In this document: positions 1 through 8,826 of the stretch, in pieces
How the letters are laid out: the number at the start of each line of letters is the position of its first letter
Numbering within the stretch: the first letter of the stretch is position 1
Assembly: GCF_000959725.1 (NCBI RefSeq)
Contig: NZ_CP009322.1
Coordinates: forward strand, 2,170,001-2,234,000
Direction: 5' to 3'
Source: Burkholderia gladioli
GTDB lineage: Bacteria; Pseudomonadota; Gammaproteobacteria; Burkholderiales; Burkholderiaceae
DNA: 64,000 bases
Program-made: the position numbers and the translations under genes
Notes under the pieces: generated by a model
What the model was told of the DNA's origin: nothing
Database searches by the model: none
Seen by the model: only the letters and a program-made list of their open reading frames with translations

Positions 1-601
1 TCAGCACGCGATCGACGTTGGGCAGGTCGTTGCCGTCGAGCTTCTCGACGATCGCCGCCTCGCTCATGCCGTAGCCGTGCCAGCGCGCCGAGAGCCGCTC
101 GACCAGCACCGCGCGCGGCACCTGCAGCATCACGGTGAGATCGAAGAAGGCGCGCAGCGGCGCCCAGGCCGGATCGTCGAGCAGCAGGTAGTTGCCCTCC
201 ACCACCACGATGCGCGCGCCGGCCGGGATGATCGCCGCGCCGGCGCGGGCGATCTCGATCGAGCGGTCGAACACCGGCACCGCGATCTCGCGGCCGTCGT
301 CGGCCTTCAGGCGCGCCAGCATGGCGCCCAGCCCGTCGATGTCGAAGGTATGCGGCGCGCCCTTGCGCGGGCGATCGCCGCGCGCCTCCAGCACGCGATC
401 GTCGTAGTGGAAGCCGTCCATCGCCAGCAGCGCGGCGCGACCCGGCGCCGGCGCGTCCAGCGCCTCGCGCAGGCGCTCGGCGAAGGTGCTCTTGCCCGCG
501 CCGGGCGGCCCGGCCACCGCCACGATGCGGCGCGCGGCCGGATCGGCATCGGCCAGCGCCGCCACCAGCGCGGCGAAATCGACGTCGCGCGTCACGCTCA
601 T
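1..601 (-). CDS. P-loop sugar/nucleoside kinase, 3' end missing
   Basis: Last gene of the sugar-uptake operon; the window edge removes its C-terminus, leaving about 200 residues. A Walker A motif, GPPGAGKST, sits near residue 30, and the following segments (AMDGFHYDD, VVEGNYLLL) are typical of the uridine kinase/pantothenate kinase-like P-loop family. That family includes FrcK-type proteins found next to fructose ABC transporters. The likely role is ATP-dependent phosphorylation of the imported or epimerised sugar in the cytoplasm. The ATG overlaps the stop of the epimerase gene by four bases (ATGA), so translation is probably coupled. The substrate is inferred from context only. Confidence 0.85.
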   Translation of the reverse strand, partial: MSVTRDVDFAALVAALADADPAARRIVAVAGPPGAGKSTFAERLREALDAPAPGRAALLAMDGFHYDDRVLEARGDRPRKGAPHTFDIDGLGAMLARLKADDGREIAVPVFDRSIEIARAGAAIIPAGARIVVVEGNYLLLDDPAWAPLRAFFDLTVMLQVPRAVLVERLSARWHGYGMSEAAIVEKLDGNDLPNVDRVL

Positions 602-1491
602 GGCAGGCGGCTCCGCTCGGCCTGCTTGAGCGCTTCCTGGGCCGACTTGAGCTGGGCGCGCGTGTACATCAGCGCGTGCGAGGCGAGGTCGCGCCCGTCT
701 TCCCAGAGGTTGCGCCAGATCGCGAGGATCCCCTCCAGCGGCTGCCCGACCACGCGCGAGGAAAAGCTCTCGAAGGTGATCGGCCCCGTATAGCCCGAGA
801 ACACCAGCGCGCGGAACACTTCCGCGAAGTCGATGCTGCCCGAGCCCAGGTAACCGCGATGCGAATCGCCGGTATGGAAATAGCCCAGATGCGCGCCGGT
901 TTCGCGTATCGCCGTCATCACGTCGGATTCCTCGATGTTCATGTGGTAGGTATCCAGATGCACCAACACGTTCGGCCGGCCGATCCGCTCGCAGAGCTCG
1001 ACGCCCTGCGAGGCCGTGTTCAGCACGTTCGACTCGTAGCGGTTGACCACCTCGAGGCCGAGCATGATGCCGCCCGCCTCGGCCGTCTGCGCCACCTGCG
1101 CGAGGATCTCGACCGACATCGCGACGCCGGCCGGGGTGGTCGGCACGAAGTTCTTCTGGAATGCGGAGTAGAGGATACCGCAGACATGCTTCGCGCCGCA
1201 CTCGTGCGCCACGCGGATCGCGGCCTCGAGCTTGCGCTTGCCGCGCGCGGCCTTCTCCGGGTCGCCGCTGGAGATGTCGGAATCGGCATCGAGCCCCAGC
1301 GAGAAGCTGCAGCCGATGCCGGCGCGCTCCAGCTCGCGGCGCGTGAAGGCGGTATCGATCGAGGCCGGATCGAGCGCCGGGATCTCGATGAAGTCGAAAC
1401 CCACCTCGGCCGTGTTCGCGATCGCGCGCGCGGCTTCCTCGTGGCTCCAGCCGGCCTCCCAGACCAGTGCATGTACGCCCAGCTTGTTCAT
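598..1491 (-). CDS. Sugar 3-epimerase of the D-tagatose/D-psicose family (TIM barrel)
   Basis: 297-residue AP-endonuclease-2-like TIM barrel. The four metal/catalytic residues of D-tagatose 3-epimerases are all visible: Glu147 (GLEVVNRYE), Asp180 (VHLDTYHMNIEE), His206 (YFHTGDSHRG) and Glu241 (ITFESFSS). Their spacing matches the Pseudomonas cichorii enzyme (152/185/211/246) with a constant offset of five. Such enzymes interconvert ketohexoses at C-3 using Mn2+ or Co2+. The start is preceded by GGAGAG, and both ends overlap neighbouring operon genes by four bases. Position between transporter and kinase suggests the imported sugar is a rare ketose such as psicose or tagatose; this is inference. 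Confidence 0.88.
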   Translation of the reverse strand: MNKLGVHALVWEAGWSHEEAARAIANTAEVGFDFIEIPALDPASIDTAFTRRELERAGIGCSFSLGLDADSDISSGDPEKAARGKRKLEAAIRVAHECGAKHVCGILYSAFQKNFVPTTPAGVAMSVEILAQVAQTAEAGGIMLGLEVVNRYESNVLNTASQGVELCERIGRPNVLVHLDTYHMNIEESDVMTAIRETGAHLGYFHTGDSHRGYLGSGSIDFAEVFRALVFSGYTGPITFESFSSRVVGQPLEGILAIWRNLWEDGRDLASHALMYTRAQLKSAQEALKQAERSRLP

Positions 1492-2546
1492 TCGCTCTCC
1501 TTGTGTCGACGGGATGCGGGCGCGGCCACCGGGGATCGGGGCCCGCGCTCGCGGATGAGGGATGGCAGCCCGCCTTGCGCCCAGGCCCAGCGGGCCAGCA
1601 TCACGGCGAGCAGGAAGGCGCCCCACAGGGCGGTGGCGAGGTGCTGGTTGGCACCCAGCAGGTTCAGGCCCGAGGCGATCACCTGCAGGATCACCAGCGC
1701 GATCACCACCGGCACCACCCGGCCGAAGCCGCCGAACGGATCGACCCGGCCGAGGAAGCAGGCCAGCACCGAGATCAGCAGGAAGGCTTCGCCGTGGCCG
1801 ACGCGCACCGAGTTGAAGCTGCACAGCATCACCACCCCGGCCACCCCGCACATCAGGCCCGAGAGCAGGTAGATGCGGGTGATCGCGCGCGCCGTGGCGA
1901 TGCCCGAGTAGCGCGTGGCCTCCAGGTTCGAGCCGACCATGCGGGTGGTGAAACCGAGCCGCGAGCGCGTCATCACCACGTGCCAGACCAGCGCGCAGGC
2001 GATGAAGATCCACAGCGGCACCGGCACGCCGAGCCACAGCCCGTTGCCGAGGTAGCGCACCGAATGCGGGAAGCCGGAAATGTCGCCGCCGCGCGTGAGG
2101 AATTCGCCCAGGCCGCGCAGGAAGATCATCGCCGACAGCGACACCAGGATCGGGCTCGCGCCGGTGTAGGCGATGATCGCGCCGATCATCGCGCCGGCCG
2201 CGGCGCCCGTGGCCAGCGCCGCGAGGATGCCGAGCAGCACCACGCCGAGGCTGGCATCGGCGCCGCCGTGCGACTGGATCACCCAGGCCATCGCCAAGCC
2301 CGCCATGTTGGCGGTGAAGGTGGCGGCCAGGTTGAAGCCGCCCGAGATCAGCGGCATCAGCATGGCCAGCGCGAACAGGCCCAGCTCGGGCAACTGGAAC
2401 GCGATCGACTGGAAGGTGCCGGCCGTCAAGAAGCGGTCCGAGGCGAGGCTCATGCCGATCACCACCACCGCCAGGAAGCCCAGCAGGCCGGCCACGTCGG
2501 CCGGCACGCGGAACACGGACGAAGTACGGGATTGCGACGTGTTCAT
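1488..2546 (-). CDS. Sugar ABC transporter permease (RbsC type) 2
   Basis: 352-residue integral membrane protein of the BPD_transp_2 (ribose/xylose/AI-2) permease family, with about ten hydrophobic segments. The family signature region shows as GGFNLAATFTANMAGLAMA and TGASPILVSLSAMIFLRGLG. It forms the inner-membrane channel together with the second permease encoded just upstream, so the complex is probably heterodimeric like LsrC/LsrD. The start ATG overlaps the stop of that permease by four bases. The C-terminal tail is basic. Confidence 0.93.
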   Translation of the reverse strand: MNTSQSRTSSVFRVPADVAGLLGFLAVVVIGMSLASDRFLTAGTFQSIAFQLPELGLFALAMLMPLISGGFNLAATFTANMAGLAMAWVIQSHGGADASLGVVLLGILAALATGAAAGAMIGAIIAYTGASPILVSLSAMIFLRGLGEFLTRGGDISGFPHSVRYLGNGLWLGVPVPLWIFIACALVWHVVMTRSRLGFTTRMVGSNLEATRYSGIATARAITRIYLLSGLMCGVAGVVMLCSFNSVRVGHGEAFLLISVLACFLGRVDPFGGFGRVVPVVIALVILQVIASGLNLLGANQHLATALWGAFLLAVMLARWAWAQGGLPSLIRERGPRSPVAAPASRRHKESE

Positions 2547-3559
2547 GAGCCCACCTTGGCGCGAGAAGCCGAGACGCGCGTGCCGACCAGGCGCGCGGCG
2601 CCCTCGCTGGACAGCGTGATCGCGACCAGGATCACCGCGCCGACGATCATCTTGTACGCATACGAGGAAATGCCGAGCAGGTTCAGGCCGTTGGCCGTGA
2701 CCGACACCAGCAGGATGCCGAGGATCGCGCCGAGCACCGTGCCGCGCCCGCCGCCCAGGCGCGCGCCGCCCAGCACCACGGCCGCCAGCACCTCCAGCTC
2801 GCGCCCGTAGAGCGCGTTGGGCACCACCTCCTGCACGTAGTGCGCCTGCATCAGGCCGGCCACGCCGCTCATCATGCCGAGCCAGCCGTAGGCGAGGTAG
2901 TGCATGCGGCCGATGCGGATGCCCACGCGCCGCGCCGCCTCCGGGTTGTCGCCGGTGGCATAGAGCTGGCGGCCCGCCGTGGTCCGGCGCAGCAGGAACC
3001 AGGTGGCCGCCACGCAGGCCGCCATCACCGCCACCGGCAGCGACAGCGTGGCCACCCCGCTGGACGTGCCCAGTTGCAGCAGCGAGACGCGGTTCATCCA
3101 CCAGTCGGGCAGGTCGTAGATCGACACGCCGCCGGTGACGAACATCAGTCCGCCGAAGAACAGGTTGAAGGTGGCGATGGTCACCACGATCGAGACGATC
3201 CGGAAGCGGTAGATGATGGTCGCGTTGAACGCGCCGAGCAGGAAGCCGAAGCCGAGCGAGGCCGCGAAGCCGAGCGCCCAGTTGCCGCCGCCGAGGTGGC
3301 TCACGGCCAGCGCGGTCAGGTACTGCGTGACCGAGGCGCCCACCGCGAAGGAGATGTCGATGCCGCCGGCGATCAGCACCACCAGCAGGCCGACCGCGAA
3401 GATGATGTTGACCGCGCTCTGGTTGAGCAGGTCGAACAGGTTGGACAGCGTCAGGAAGGTCGAGGTGGTGAGGCCGAGGCCGATCGCCATCACGGCGAGC
3501 ACGGCGATCAGCAGCGCCTCGATCGAGCCGATCCCGGTCTTGCGCAGCAGCTCATGCAT
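2543..3559 (-). CDS. Sugar ABC transporter permease (RbsC type) 1
   Basis: 338-residue membrane protein of the same RbsC-like family. Landmarks are GGIDISFAVGASVTQYLTAL and the cytoplasmic ATPase-contact loop around GDNPEAARRVGIRIGRMHYLAY (an EAA-like region). I chose ATG at 3559 (MHELLRKTG), which overlaps the ATPase stop by eight bases; an ATG four bases downstream is out of frame. It pairs with the permease downstream and the double ATPase upstream. Confidence 0.93.
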   Translation of the reverse strand: MHELLRKTGIGSIEALLIAVLAVMAIGLGLTTSTFLTLSNLFDLLNQSAVNIIFAVGLLVVLIAGGIDISFAVGASVTQYLTALAVSHLGGGNWALGFAASLGFGFLLGAFNATIIYRFRIVSIVVTIATFNLFFGGLMFVTGGVSIYDLPDWWMNRVSLLQLGTSSGVATLSLPVAVMAACVAATWFLLRRTTAGRQLYATGDNPEAARRVGIRIGRMHYLAYGWLGMMSGVAGLMQAHYVQEVVPNALYGRELEVLAAVVLGGARLGGGRGTVLGAILGILLVSVTANGLNLLGISSYAYKMIVGAVILVAITLSSEGAARLVGTRVSASRAKVGS

Positions 3560-5102
3560 GGACGTCTCGCTCGATATGGTCGATCGGAACCGCGCCCGGC
3601 ACGTACTCGGCGACGAGACGGCCATCGCGCATGTGCAGGATCCGATCGGCGTTGAAATAGACCTCGGGGATCTCGTCGGAGATCAGCAGGATCGCCATGC
3701 CCGCCTGCGCCAGCTCGCGGATGATGGCGAAGATGCCGGCGCGCGCGCCGACGTCCACGCCCACCGTCGGCGAGTCGAGGATCAGCACCTTCGGGCTGGT
3801 GGCCAGCCACTTGGCCAGCACCACGCGCTGCTGGTTGCCGCCCGACAGCGTCGAGACCGGATCGTCGGGATGGCCGATCTTCACCGCCAGGCGGCGGATC
3901 CAGTCGTGCACCAGGGCATCGCGCCGGCCCGGCGAGATCAGCCGCGCGCCGTCGAGCAGTTCGTCGAGCACGGCGATGCAGGTGTTGTCGCCGATCGACT
4001 GCGGCTGCACCAGGCCGAGCTGCAGCCGATCCTCCGAGACGTAGGCGATGCCGGCGCCGATCGCGTCGCGGTTCGAGCGCAGCGCGAGCGCGCGCCCTTC
4101 CAGCTCGATCGCGCCCGACTCGGGCCGCGTCATGCCGAACAGCGAAAGCGCCAGCTCGGTGCGCCCGGCGCCGAGCCGCCCGGTCAGGCCGAGGATCTCG
4201 CCGCGGCGGATCTCGAGGGAGATCTCACGGTACTCGCGCCCGCGCGTGAGCCGCTCGACGCGCAGCACCACCGGCGCGGCCGACAGGTCGGCGTCGCGCA
4301 CCGCGTAGTCGAGACTGCGGCCCGTCATCAGCTCGCCGAGCCGCGTCTGCGTCATGCCGGCGGTCGGGAAGGTGCCGACCTGGCGGCCGTCGCGCATCAC
4401 CGTCACGCGCGTGCACACCGCCAGCACCTCGGCCAGCCGGTGGCTGACGAACACCACCGCGATGCCGTCGGCCGACAGGCGCCGCACGATCGCCAGCAGC
4501 GCCTCAGTCTCGGCGTGGCTCAGCGAGGCAGTCGGCTCGTCCATGAACACCAGCCGCGCCTCGGCCACCAGGGCCCGCGCGATCGCCACGATCTGCCGCT
4601 GCGCGATCGACAGCTTGCGCACCGGGCGCTCCAGGTCGAGCTCGACGCCGAGCCGCGCCAGGATGCGGCGCGCCGAGGCCTGCATGCGGCCGTAGTCGAC
4701 CCAGCGCAGCCGCTCGCCGAGGTTCTGCTCGAAGGCGATGTTCTCGGCCACCGTCATCTCGGGAAACAGCGCGAGGTCCTGCCAGATCACCTGGATGCCG
4801 AGCCGACGCGCGCCGGCCGGATCGAGCGCCTCGACCGGCTCGCCGTCGAAGCGCATCCGCGAGCCCGGCTCGGGCTGGTAGACGCCGCTGACGATCTTGA
4901 TCAGGGTGCTCTTGCCGCAGCCGTTCTCGCCGGCCAGGCACAGCACCTCGCCCGGCAGCACCTCGAAGCTCACCTGCTGCAGCGCCTTCACGCCGCCGAA
5001 GGTCTTCGAGACGTTCTCCAGTTGCAGCAGCGGCGGGGCCAGCGCGGCGGCGGGCACCGTGCCGGTGGCGGCCGCGGCCTGCCCGGGGGAAGCTGGATTC
5101 AT
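3552..5102 (-). CDS. Sugar ABC transporter ATP-binding protein, two NBDs (RbsA/MglA type)
   Basis: 516 residues carrying two fused nucleotide-binding domains. The N-terminal NBD has a canonical Walker A (GENGCGKST) and Walker B (LVFMDEPTASL). Its signature is replaced by KLSIAQRQ, as is usual in this family. The C-terminal NBD has the degenerate Walker A typical of RbsA/MglA (GRLGAGRTEL) but a full signature (LSGGNQQRVVLAKWL) and LILDSPTVGVDVGA. It energises import through the two downstream permeases. The start follows a 60-base gap after the binding-protein gene, and an alanine-rich stretch of about 25 residues precedes the first domain. Confidence 0.95.
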   Translation of the reverse strand: MNPASPGQAAAATGTVPAAALAPPLLQLENVSKTFGGVKALQQVSFEVLPGEVLCLAGENGCGKSTLIKIVSGVYQPEPGSRMRFDGEPVEALDPAGARRLGIQVIWQDLALFPEMTVAENIAFEQNLGERLRWVDYGRMQASARRILARLGVELDLERPVRKLSIAQRQIVAIARALVAEARLVFMDEPTASLSHAETEALLAIVRRLSADGIAVVFVSHRLAEVLAVCTRVTVMRDGRQVGTFPTAGMTQTRLGELMTGRSLDYAVRDADLSAAPVVLRVERLTRGREYREISLEIRRGEILGLTGRLGAGRTELALSLFGMTRPESGAIELEGRALALRSNRDAIGAGIAYVSEDRLQLGLVQPQSIGDNTCIAVLDELLDGARLISPGRRDALVHDWIRRLAVKIGHPDDPVSTLSGGNQQRVVLAKWLATSPKVLILDSPTVGVDVGARAGIFAIIRELAQAGMAILLISDEIPEVYFNADRILHMRDGRLVAEYVPGAVPIDHIERDVHA

Positions 5103-5164
5103 GGCACGAATCTCCAGTACAGGATGCGCGCGCGAGGCGGGGCCGCCCCGCGCGCCGTCACACT

Positions 5165-6157
5165 TCAGAGGCCGAGCTTGGCGAGATCGTCGACGGTCTT
5201 GTCGTTGAGATCGACCAGCTGGTCGACGATCAGGTTGTGGCCGCTCGGGTGCACCACGCCGAGGCCCGGGATCGTCATGCCGTCCTTGATCGGCTGGCCC
5301 TTGGCGACCATCGTGCCGAGCGTGACGAACACCTCGCCGGCCTGCTCCGGATTCCACATGTAGCCGCCGGTGAGCACGCCGTCATGCACCAGGCGCCGGC
5401 CCTGCCCCGGCGAGAACGGCCCCAGCACGATCACCTTGCCCTTCTGCTCGCGCTCGGCCACCGCGCGCGCCGCGCCGATCGGGCCCTGGCTGCCGAAGGC
5501 CAGGATCGCGCGCAGGTTCGGGTGGGCGCGCATCAGGTCCAGCGCGGTCTGGCGCGAGGCGTCGACGTTCTCGGCCACGCCGTAGCGGTCGCCCACCAGG
5601 GTCATGCCCGGCGCGTTGGCCTTCAGCCAGGCGATCGCCGCGTCGGCCCAGGCGTTGTGCAGCGGCACCGTCAGCGAGCCGACGAACACCGCGTACTCGC
5701 CCTTGCCGCCCACCAGGGCGGCGAGCCGCTTGGCATAGGCCTCGCCGAAACCCTTGGCCGAGGCCAGCTCGAAATCCCAGTCGGCGTTCTTCTGCTGCGG
5801 CGACTCGTGCGTGATCACCTTGATGCCGGCCGCGCGCGCGCGCTGCAGCACCGGCTCGAGCACCTGCGCGTCGTTCGGCACCACGCCGATCACGTCGACG
5901 TGCTGGGCGATCAGGTCCTCGATGGCGCGCACCTGCAGGGCCGGGTCGGCGCTGGTCGGGCCCACCATGAAGGCCTTCACGCCGAGCTGGTCGGCGCGCT
6001 TCTTGATGCCGGCCTCCATCGCGTTGAACCAGGGAATCCCGCCCACCTTCACCACCACGCCGATCACCGGCTTGTCCGGCGAGGCGAGCGCCAAGCCCGT
6101 CGCCAGCGCGAATGCCGTCATGCCCACGCAGAACCTGCGCATCAGCTTGCCCACCAT
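5165..6157 (-). CDS. Periplasmic sugar-binding protein (LsrB/RbsB-like), ABC transporter
   Basis: 330 residues beginning with a Sec signal peptide (MVGKLMRRFCVGMTAFALA, then a likely cut after TGLALA). The mature part is a Peripla_BP_4-type binding protein (VIGVVVKVGGIPWFNAMEAG near the N-terminus; GVVPNDAQVLEPVLQRA). It is the first gene of the leftward operon and lies behind a strong GGGAGGAGAC ribosome-binding site. It captures the sugar in the periplasm and hands it to the permease pair. The sequence most resembles autoinducer-2/rhamnose-type binders in general layout; the ligand cannot be read from sequence. Confidence 0.92.
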   Translation of the reverse strand: MVGKLMRRFCVGMTAFALATGLALASPDKPVIGVVVKVGGIPWFNAMEAGIKKRADQLGVKAFMVGPTSADPALQVRAIEDLIAQHVDVIGVVPNDAQVLEPVLQRARAAGIKVITHESPQQKNADWDFELASAKGFGEAYAKRLAALVGGKGEYAVFVGSLTVPLHNAWADAAIAWLKANAPGMTLVGDRYGVAENVDASRQTALDLMRAHPNLRAILAFGSQGPIGAARAVAEREQKGKVIVLGPFSPGQGRRLVHDGVLTGGYMWNPEQAGEVFVTLGTMVAKGQPIKDGMTIPGLGVVHPSGHNLIVDQLVDLNDKTVDDLAKLGL

Positions 6158-6233
6158 GTCTCCTCCCGTTCCAGTGAGGGCCGCTGCCGTGCCGAGGGGC
6201 CGGCAAGCGGCGTTCTTACAGTTCGCTTTTTGC

Positions 6234-6284
6234 TGCTAAATCCATTCAGCATAAAAAGTTCGTGTATGCTGAATCCATTCAGCG
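6234..6284. promoter_or_regulatory. Two tandem LacI-type operators in the divergent promoter
   Basis: Two 18-base quasi-palindromes share the core AATCCATTCAGC. Site 1 (6234-6251) has arms TGCTAAAT/ATTCAGCA with one mismatch. Site 2 (6267-6284) has perfect seven-base arms GCTGAAT/ATTCAGC around a CC centre. Their centres are 33 bases apart, close to three helical turns. A perfect ten-base inverted repeat ATTCAGCATA/TATGCTGAAT (6244-6253, 6265-6274) links the two. They lie between the binding-protein gene and the divergent lacI-type gene, so control of both directions is expected. Confidence 0.75.
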
Positions 6285-6379
6285 CCAACGGGAAGCATGG
6301 GAAAACCCTGATAATGGCAAGCGGAGCGGCCCGCCCTCGCCCCGCCAGGATTCCGAGGCAGGCGCGCACGGGACGACCA

Positions 6380-7462
6380 ATGAACTCCACATCCAGCGGC
6401 AAGAAATCGACCATCTACGACATCGCGCGGGCCACCGGCTCGTCGACCTCGACGGTCAGCATGGTGCTGAACGGCAACTGGGCGCGCTACCGCATCAAGG
6501 AGGACACCGCGCGCCGCATCCTCGAGTGCGCGCGCGCGCTCGGCTACCACGTCAACCAGAGCGCGCGGGGGCTGCGGCTGTCGCGCTCGGGGCTGGCCGG
6601 GATGATCATTCCGCACTACCGCAACCGCTTCTTCGCGGGGCTGGCCGAGACCTTCGAGGAGCGCGCCAAGGGCCGCGCGCTGTGCCCGATCGTGGTGGGC
6701 ACCAAGCGCGATCCGGAGGTGGAGCTGAACGTGACCCGAACCCTGCTGTCGCAGCGCGTCGAGCTGCTGTTCATCGCCGGGGTACGCGATCCGGGGCCGC
6801 TCAACGCGCTGTGCGCCGATGCCGGCGTGCCCTCGGTCAATCTCGACCTGCCCGGCGAGGGCGCGCCCTCGGTGGTGTCGGACAACCGCCAGGGCGCCAG
6901 CACCCTGGCCGGCATGCTGCTCGACAAGATGCTCGCGCGCGGCGCGGTGCCCGAGGAACTGATCCTGCTGGGCGGGATCGCCCACGAATACGCCACCGAG
7001 ATGCGGATCGCCGGCTTTCGCGACGCCTTCGCGGCGCGCGGCCTGCCGGCCCCGGCCGAGGACGCGATCGAGTGCTGCGGCTATGGCCCGGCCGCCACGC
7101 GCGAGGCGCTGGCGCGGCGCGTGGCGCGGCTCGGCCGCTTGCCGGCCGGCATGCTGATGAACTCGATCACCGCCTTCGAAGGGCTGGTGCAATACGCGGC
7201 CGACCTGCCGCTGGCCGAATGGCAGCGCGCCGTGGTCGGCTGTTTCGACTGGGATCCGTTCGCGGTGCACCTGCCCTTCGACGTGACGATGCTGCGCCAG
7301 GACGTGCAGACCATGATGTCGGAGGCCTTCGCGCTGGTGGACCGCGCCGCGGCCGAGGGCATCGCCGGCGGGCCGCATCCGCGCATCGTGGTGCCGACCC
7401 GCTTCGGCGAGCGCTTCGACACCAACGATGCCGAACCGCGCGTCGATCCGGACCTGTCCTGA
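6380..7462 (+). CDS. LacI-family transcriptional regulator of the sugar operon
   Basis: 360 residues. The N-terminal LacI helix-turn-helix is clear (STIYDIARATGSSTSTVSMV), followed by the hinge (VNQSARGLRLSRSGL) and a periplasmic-binding-protein-like ligand domain. It is transcribed away from the transporter operon across the paired operators at 6234-6284. It is therefore presumably the local repressor, released by the imported sugar or its phosphate. The start at 6380 places the HTH at the usual distance from the N-terminus; an in-frame ATG at 6314 would add 22 low-complexity residues and cannot be excluded. Confidence 0.92.
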   Translation: MNSTSSGKKSTIYDIARATGSSTSTVSMVLNGNWARYRIKEDTARRILECARALGYHVNQSARGLRLSRSGLAGMIIPHYRNRFFAGLAETFEERAKGRALCPIVVGTKRDPEVELNVTRTLLSQRVELLFIAGVRDPGPLNALCADAGVPSVNLDLPGEGAPSVVSDNRQGASTLAGMLLDKMLARGAVPEELILLGGIAHEYATEMRIAGFRDAFAARGLPAPAEDAIECCGYGPAATREALARRVARLGRLPAGMLMNSITAFEGLVQYAADLPLAEWQRAVVGCFDWDPFAVHLPFDVTMLRQDVQTMMSEAFALVDRAAAEGIAGGPHPRIVVPTRFGERFDTNDAEPRVDPDLS

Positions 7463-7544
7463 GGGGCGCCGCCGGGGCGCGCCGACCGCTGCCCGGCCGG
7501 CTCCCCTACAATAGCGGTTTGTCCGTTCAATTCAGGAGTTGCAG

Positions 7545-7886
7545 ATGACTGTCGTTACCACCGAAACCGGCCTCAAGTACGAAGACCTGACCGAAGGCTC
7601 GGGCGCCGAAGCCGTTGCCGGCAAGTCCGTCACGGTCCACTACACGGGCTGGCTGACCGATGGCCAGAAGTTCGACTCGAGCAAGGATCGCAACGACCCG
7701 TTCGTGTTCGTACTCGGCGGCGGCATGGTCATCAAGGGCTGGGACCAGGGCGTGCAGGGCATGAAGGTCGGCGGCACGCGCCGCCTGACGATCCCGGCCG
7801 AACTCGGCTACGGCGCGCGCGGCGCGGGCGGCGTGATCCCGCCGAACGCCACCCTGGTGTTCGAGGTCGAGCTGCTGGCCGTCTGA
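7545..7886 (+). CDS. Small FKBP-type peptidyl-prolyl cis-trans isomerase
   Basis: 113-residue single-domain FKBP without a signal peptide, hence probably cytoplasmic. The FKBP core is intact: [51 protein letters not shown]. It catalyses proline cis-trans isomerisation and resembles the small Mip-like FKBPs of Burkholderia pseudomallei in length and sequence. ATG at 7545 follows AGGAG by six bases; a TTG two codons upstream is possible but less well placed. The gene lies next to the bce locus, as I recall for B. pseudomallei chromosome 2. A weak GCCGGC inverted repeat follows at about 7908-7926. Confidence 0.95.
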   Translation: MTVVTTETGLKYEDLTEGSGAEAVAGKSVTVHYTGWLTDGQKFDSSKDRNDPFVFVLGGGMVIKGWDQGVQGMKVGGTRRLTIPAELGYGARGAGGVIPPNATLVFEVELLAV

Positions 7887-8002
7887 GGCCGCGGGCGGGG
7901 CGCGAGGCCGGCTTTGTCCAGCCGGCTTCCTGCCAGGTCCATGCGCCGGCTCCCGAGCCGCTCACGCGCCGACGCCCGCCCTTTCCGTTTTCCTTTCTGC
8001 TG

Positions 8003-8752
8003 ATGACTACCCGCCCCGCCGCCCCGTCGATCTCGCTGCGCGCCTACGAGCGCGCCGAGGCCTCGGACGTGCATGACTTCCACCAGGTCGTGCTGGGCGT
8101 GGACGGGCAGATGCTGATGTCGATCGACGGCGTGGCCGAGCGCATCGACGGCCGCCACGCCTGGCTGATCCCGGCCGGCGCGCGGCACGACTACGCCGGG
8201 CTCGGCCCCAATCACCAGCTCGTGCTGGACCTGCCGATCGCCTCGCTGGCGGTGCCCGAGCGCCTGTTCGAGCGCGGCCGACCGTTCGCGGTGGCGCCCG
8301 CGCTGGGCAGTCTGGTCGACGAGCTGGCACGGCTGACTACGCACGGCGACTCGCGCGCGCTGCACTGGCAGGCCGCCGCGCGGCTCTGCGAGGCCCTGCT
8401 CGATGGCGCGCCTTCGCCCGCCGGCGACACAGCCCGCCTCGATTTCGCGCGCATCGACCGCTGGCTGCGCACGCGGCTGGCCGAGCCGCTGCGGGTGGCC
8501 GACCTGGCCGCGCATTGCGGTTTCGGGATGCGGCGCTTCCATCAATTGTTCGTCGACGCCTTCGGCGAAACACCCCATCAATACCTGCTCAAGCTGCGGC
8601 TCGACACTGCCGTGCTGCTGCTCGCCAATCCCTCGCGCGCGCTGGCCGAGATCGCCGCCGACGTCGGGTTCGCGGACCAGAGCGCCTTGACGCATGCCTT
8701 CACGCGGCGCTTCGGCGTCGCGCCCGGGCAGTGGCGGGCCGGCCGCCACTGA
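8003..8752 (+). CDS. AraC-family transcriptional regulator with cupin-like sensor domain
   Basis: 249 residues. The N-terminal half looks like a small cupin (HDFHQVVLGVDGQMLMSIDG, WLIPAGARHDYAG). Residues of about 150-245 carry two helix-turn-helix units (LRVADLAAHCGFGMRRFHQL and LAEIAADVGFADQSALTHAF) ending in the usual RRFGVAPGQWR. It probably senses a small effector and regulates a nearby promoter. It converges on bceK, so bce control is possible but not shown. Start ATG at 8003 has no obvious strong Shine-Dalgarno sequence (CCTTTCTGCTG precedes). Confidence 0.9.
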   Translation: MTTRPAAPSISLRAYERAEASDVHDFHQVVLGVDGQMLMSIDGVAERIDGRHAWLIPAGARHDYAGLGPNHQLVLDLPIASLAVPERLFERGRPFAVAPALGSLVDELARLTTHGDSRALHWQAAARLCEALLDGAPSPAGDTARLDFARIDRWLRTRLAEPLRVADLAAHCGFGMRRFHQLFVDAFGETPHQYLLKLRLDTAVLLLANPSRALAEIAADVGFADQSALTHAFTRRFGVAPGQWRAGRH

Positions 8753-8757
8753 ACGCG

Positions 8758-8791
8758 AACGGCGCGGGCCCTCGATGGCACCCGCGCCGTT
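8758..8791. terminator. Shared hairpin between convergent AraC gene and bceK
   Basis: Perfect 11-base stem (AACGGCGCGGG / CCCGCGCCGTT) with a 12-base loop, six bases after the AraC-regulator stop and 35 bases before the bceK stop on the other strand. The U-run is weak on both sides (TTCTTC on the plus strand), so efficiency is uncertain. Confidence 0.5.
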
Positions 8792-8826
8792 CTTCGTCAC
8801 CGCCTGGTCCTTCCCTCCCGCCGGCT

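Noticed and set aside
4183..4212. Degenerate Walker A in the second ATPase half of the sugar transporter as a sign of decay
   Set aside because: GRLGAGRTEL is the normal form in RbsA/MglA-type double ATPases.
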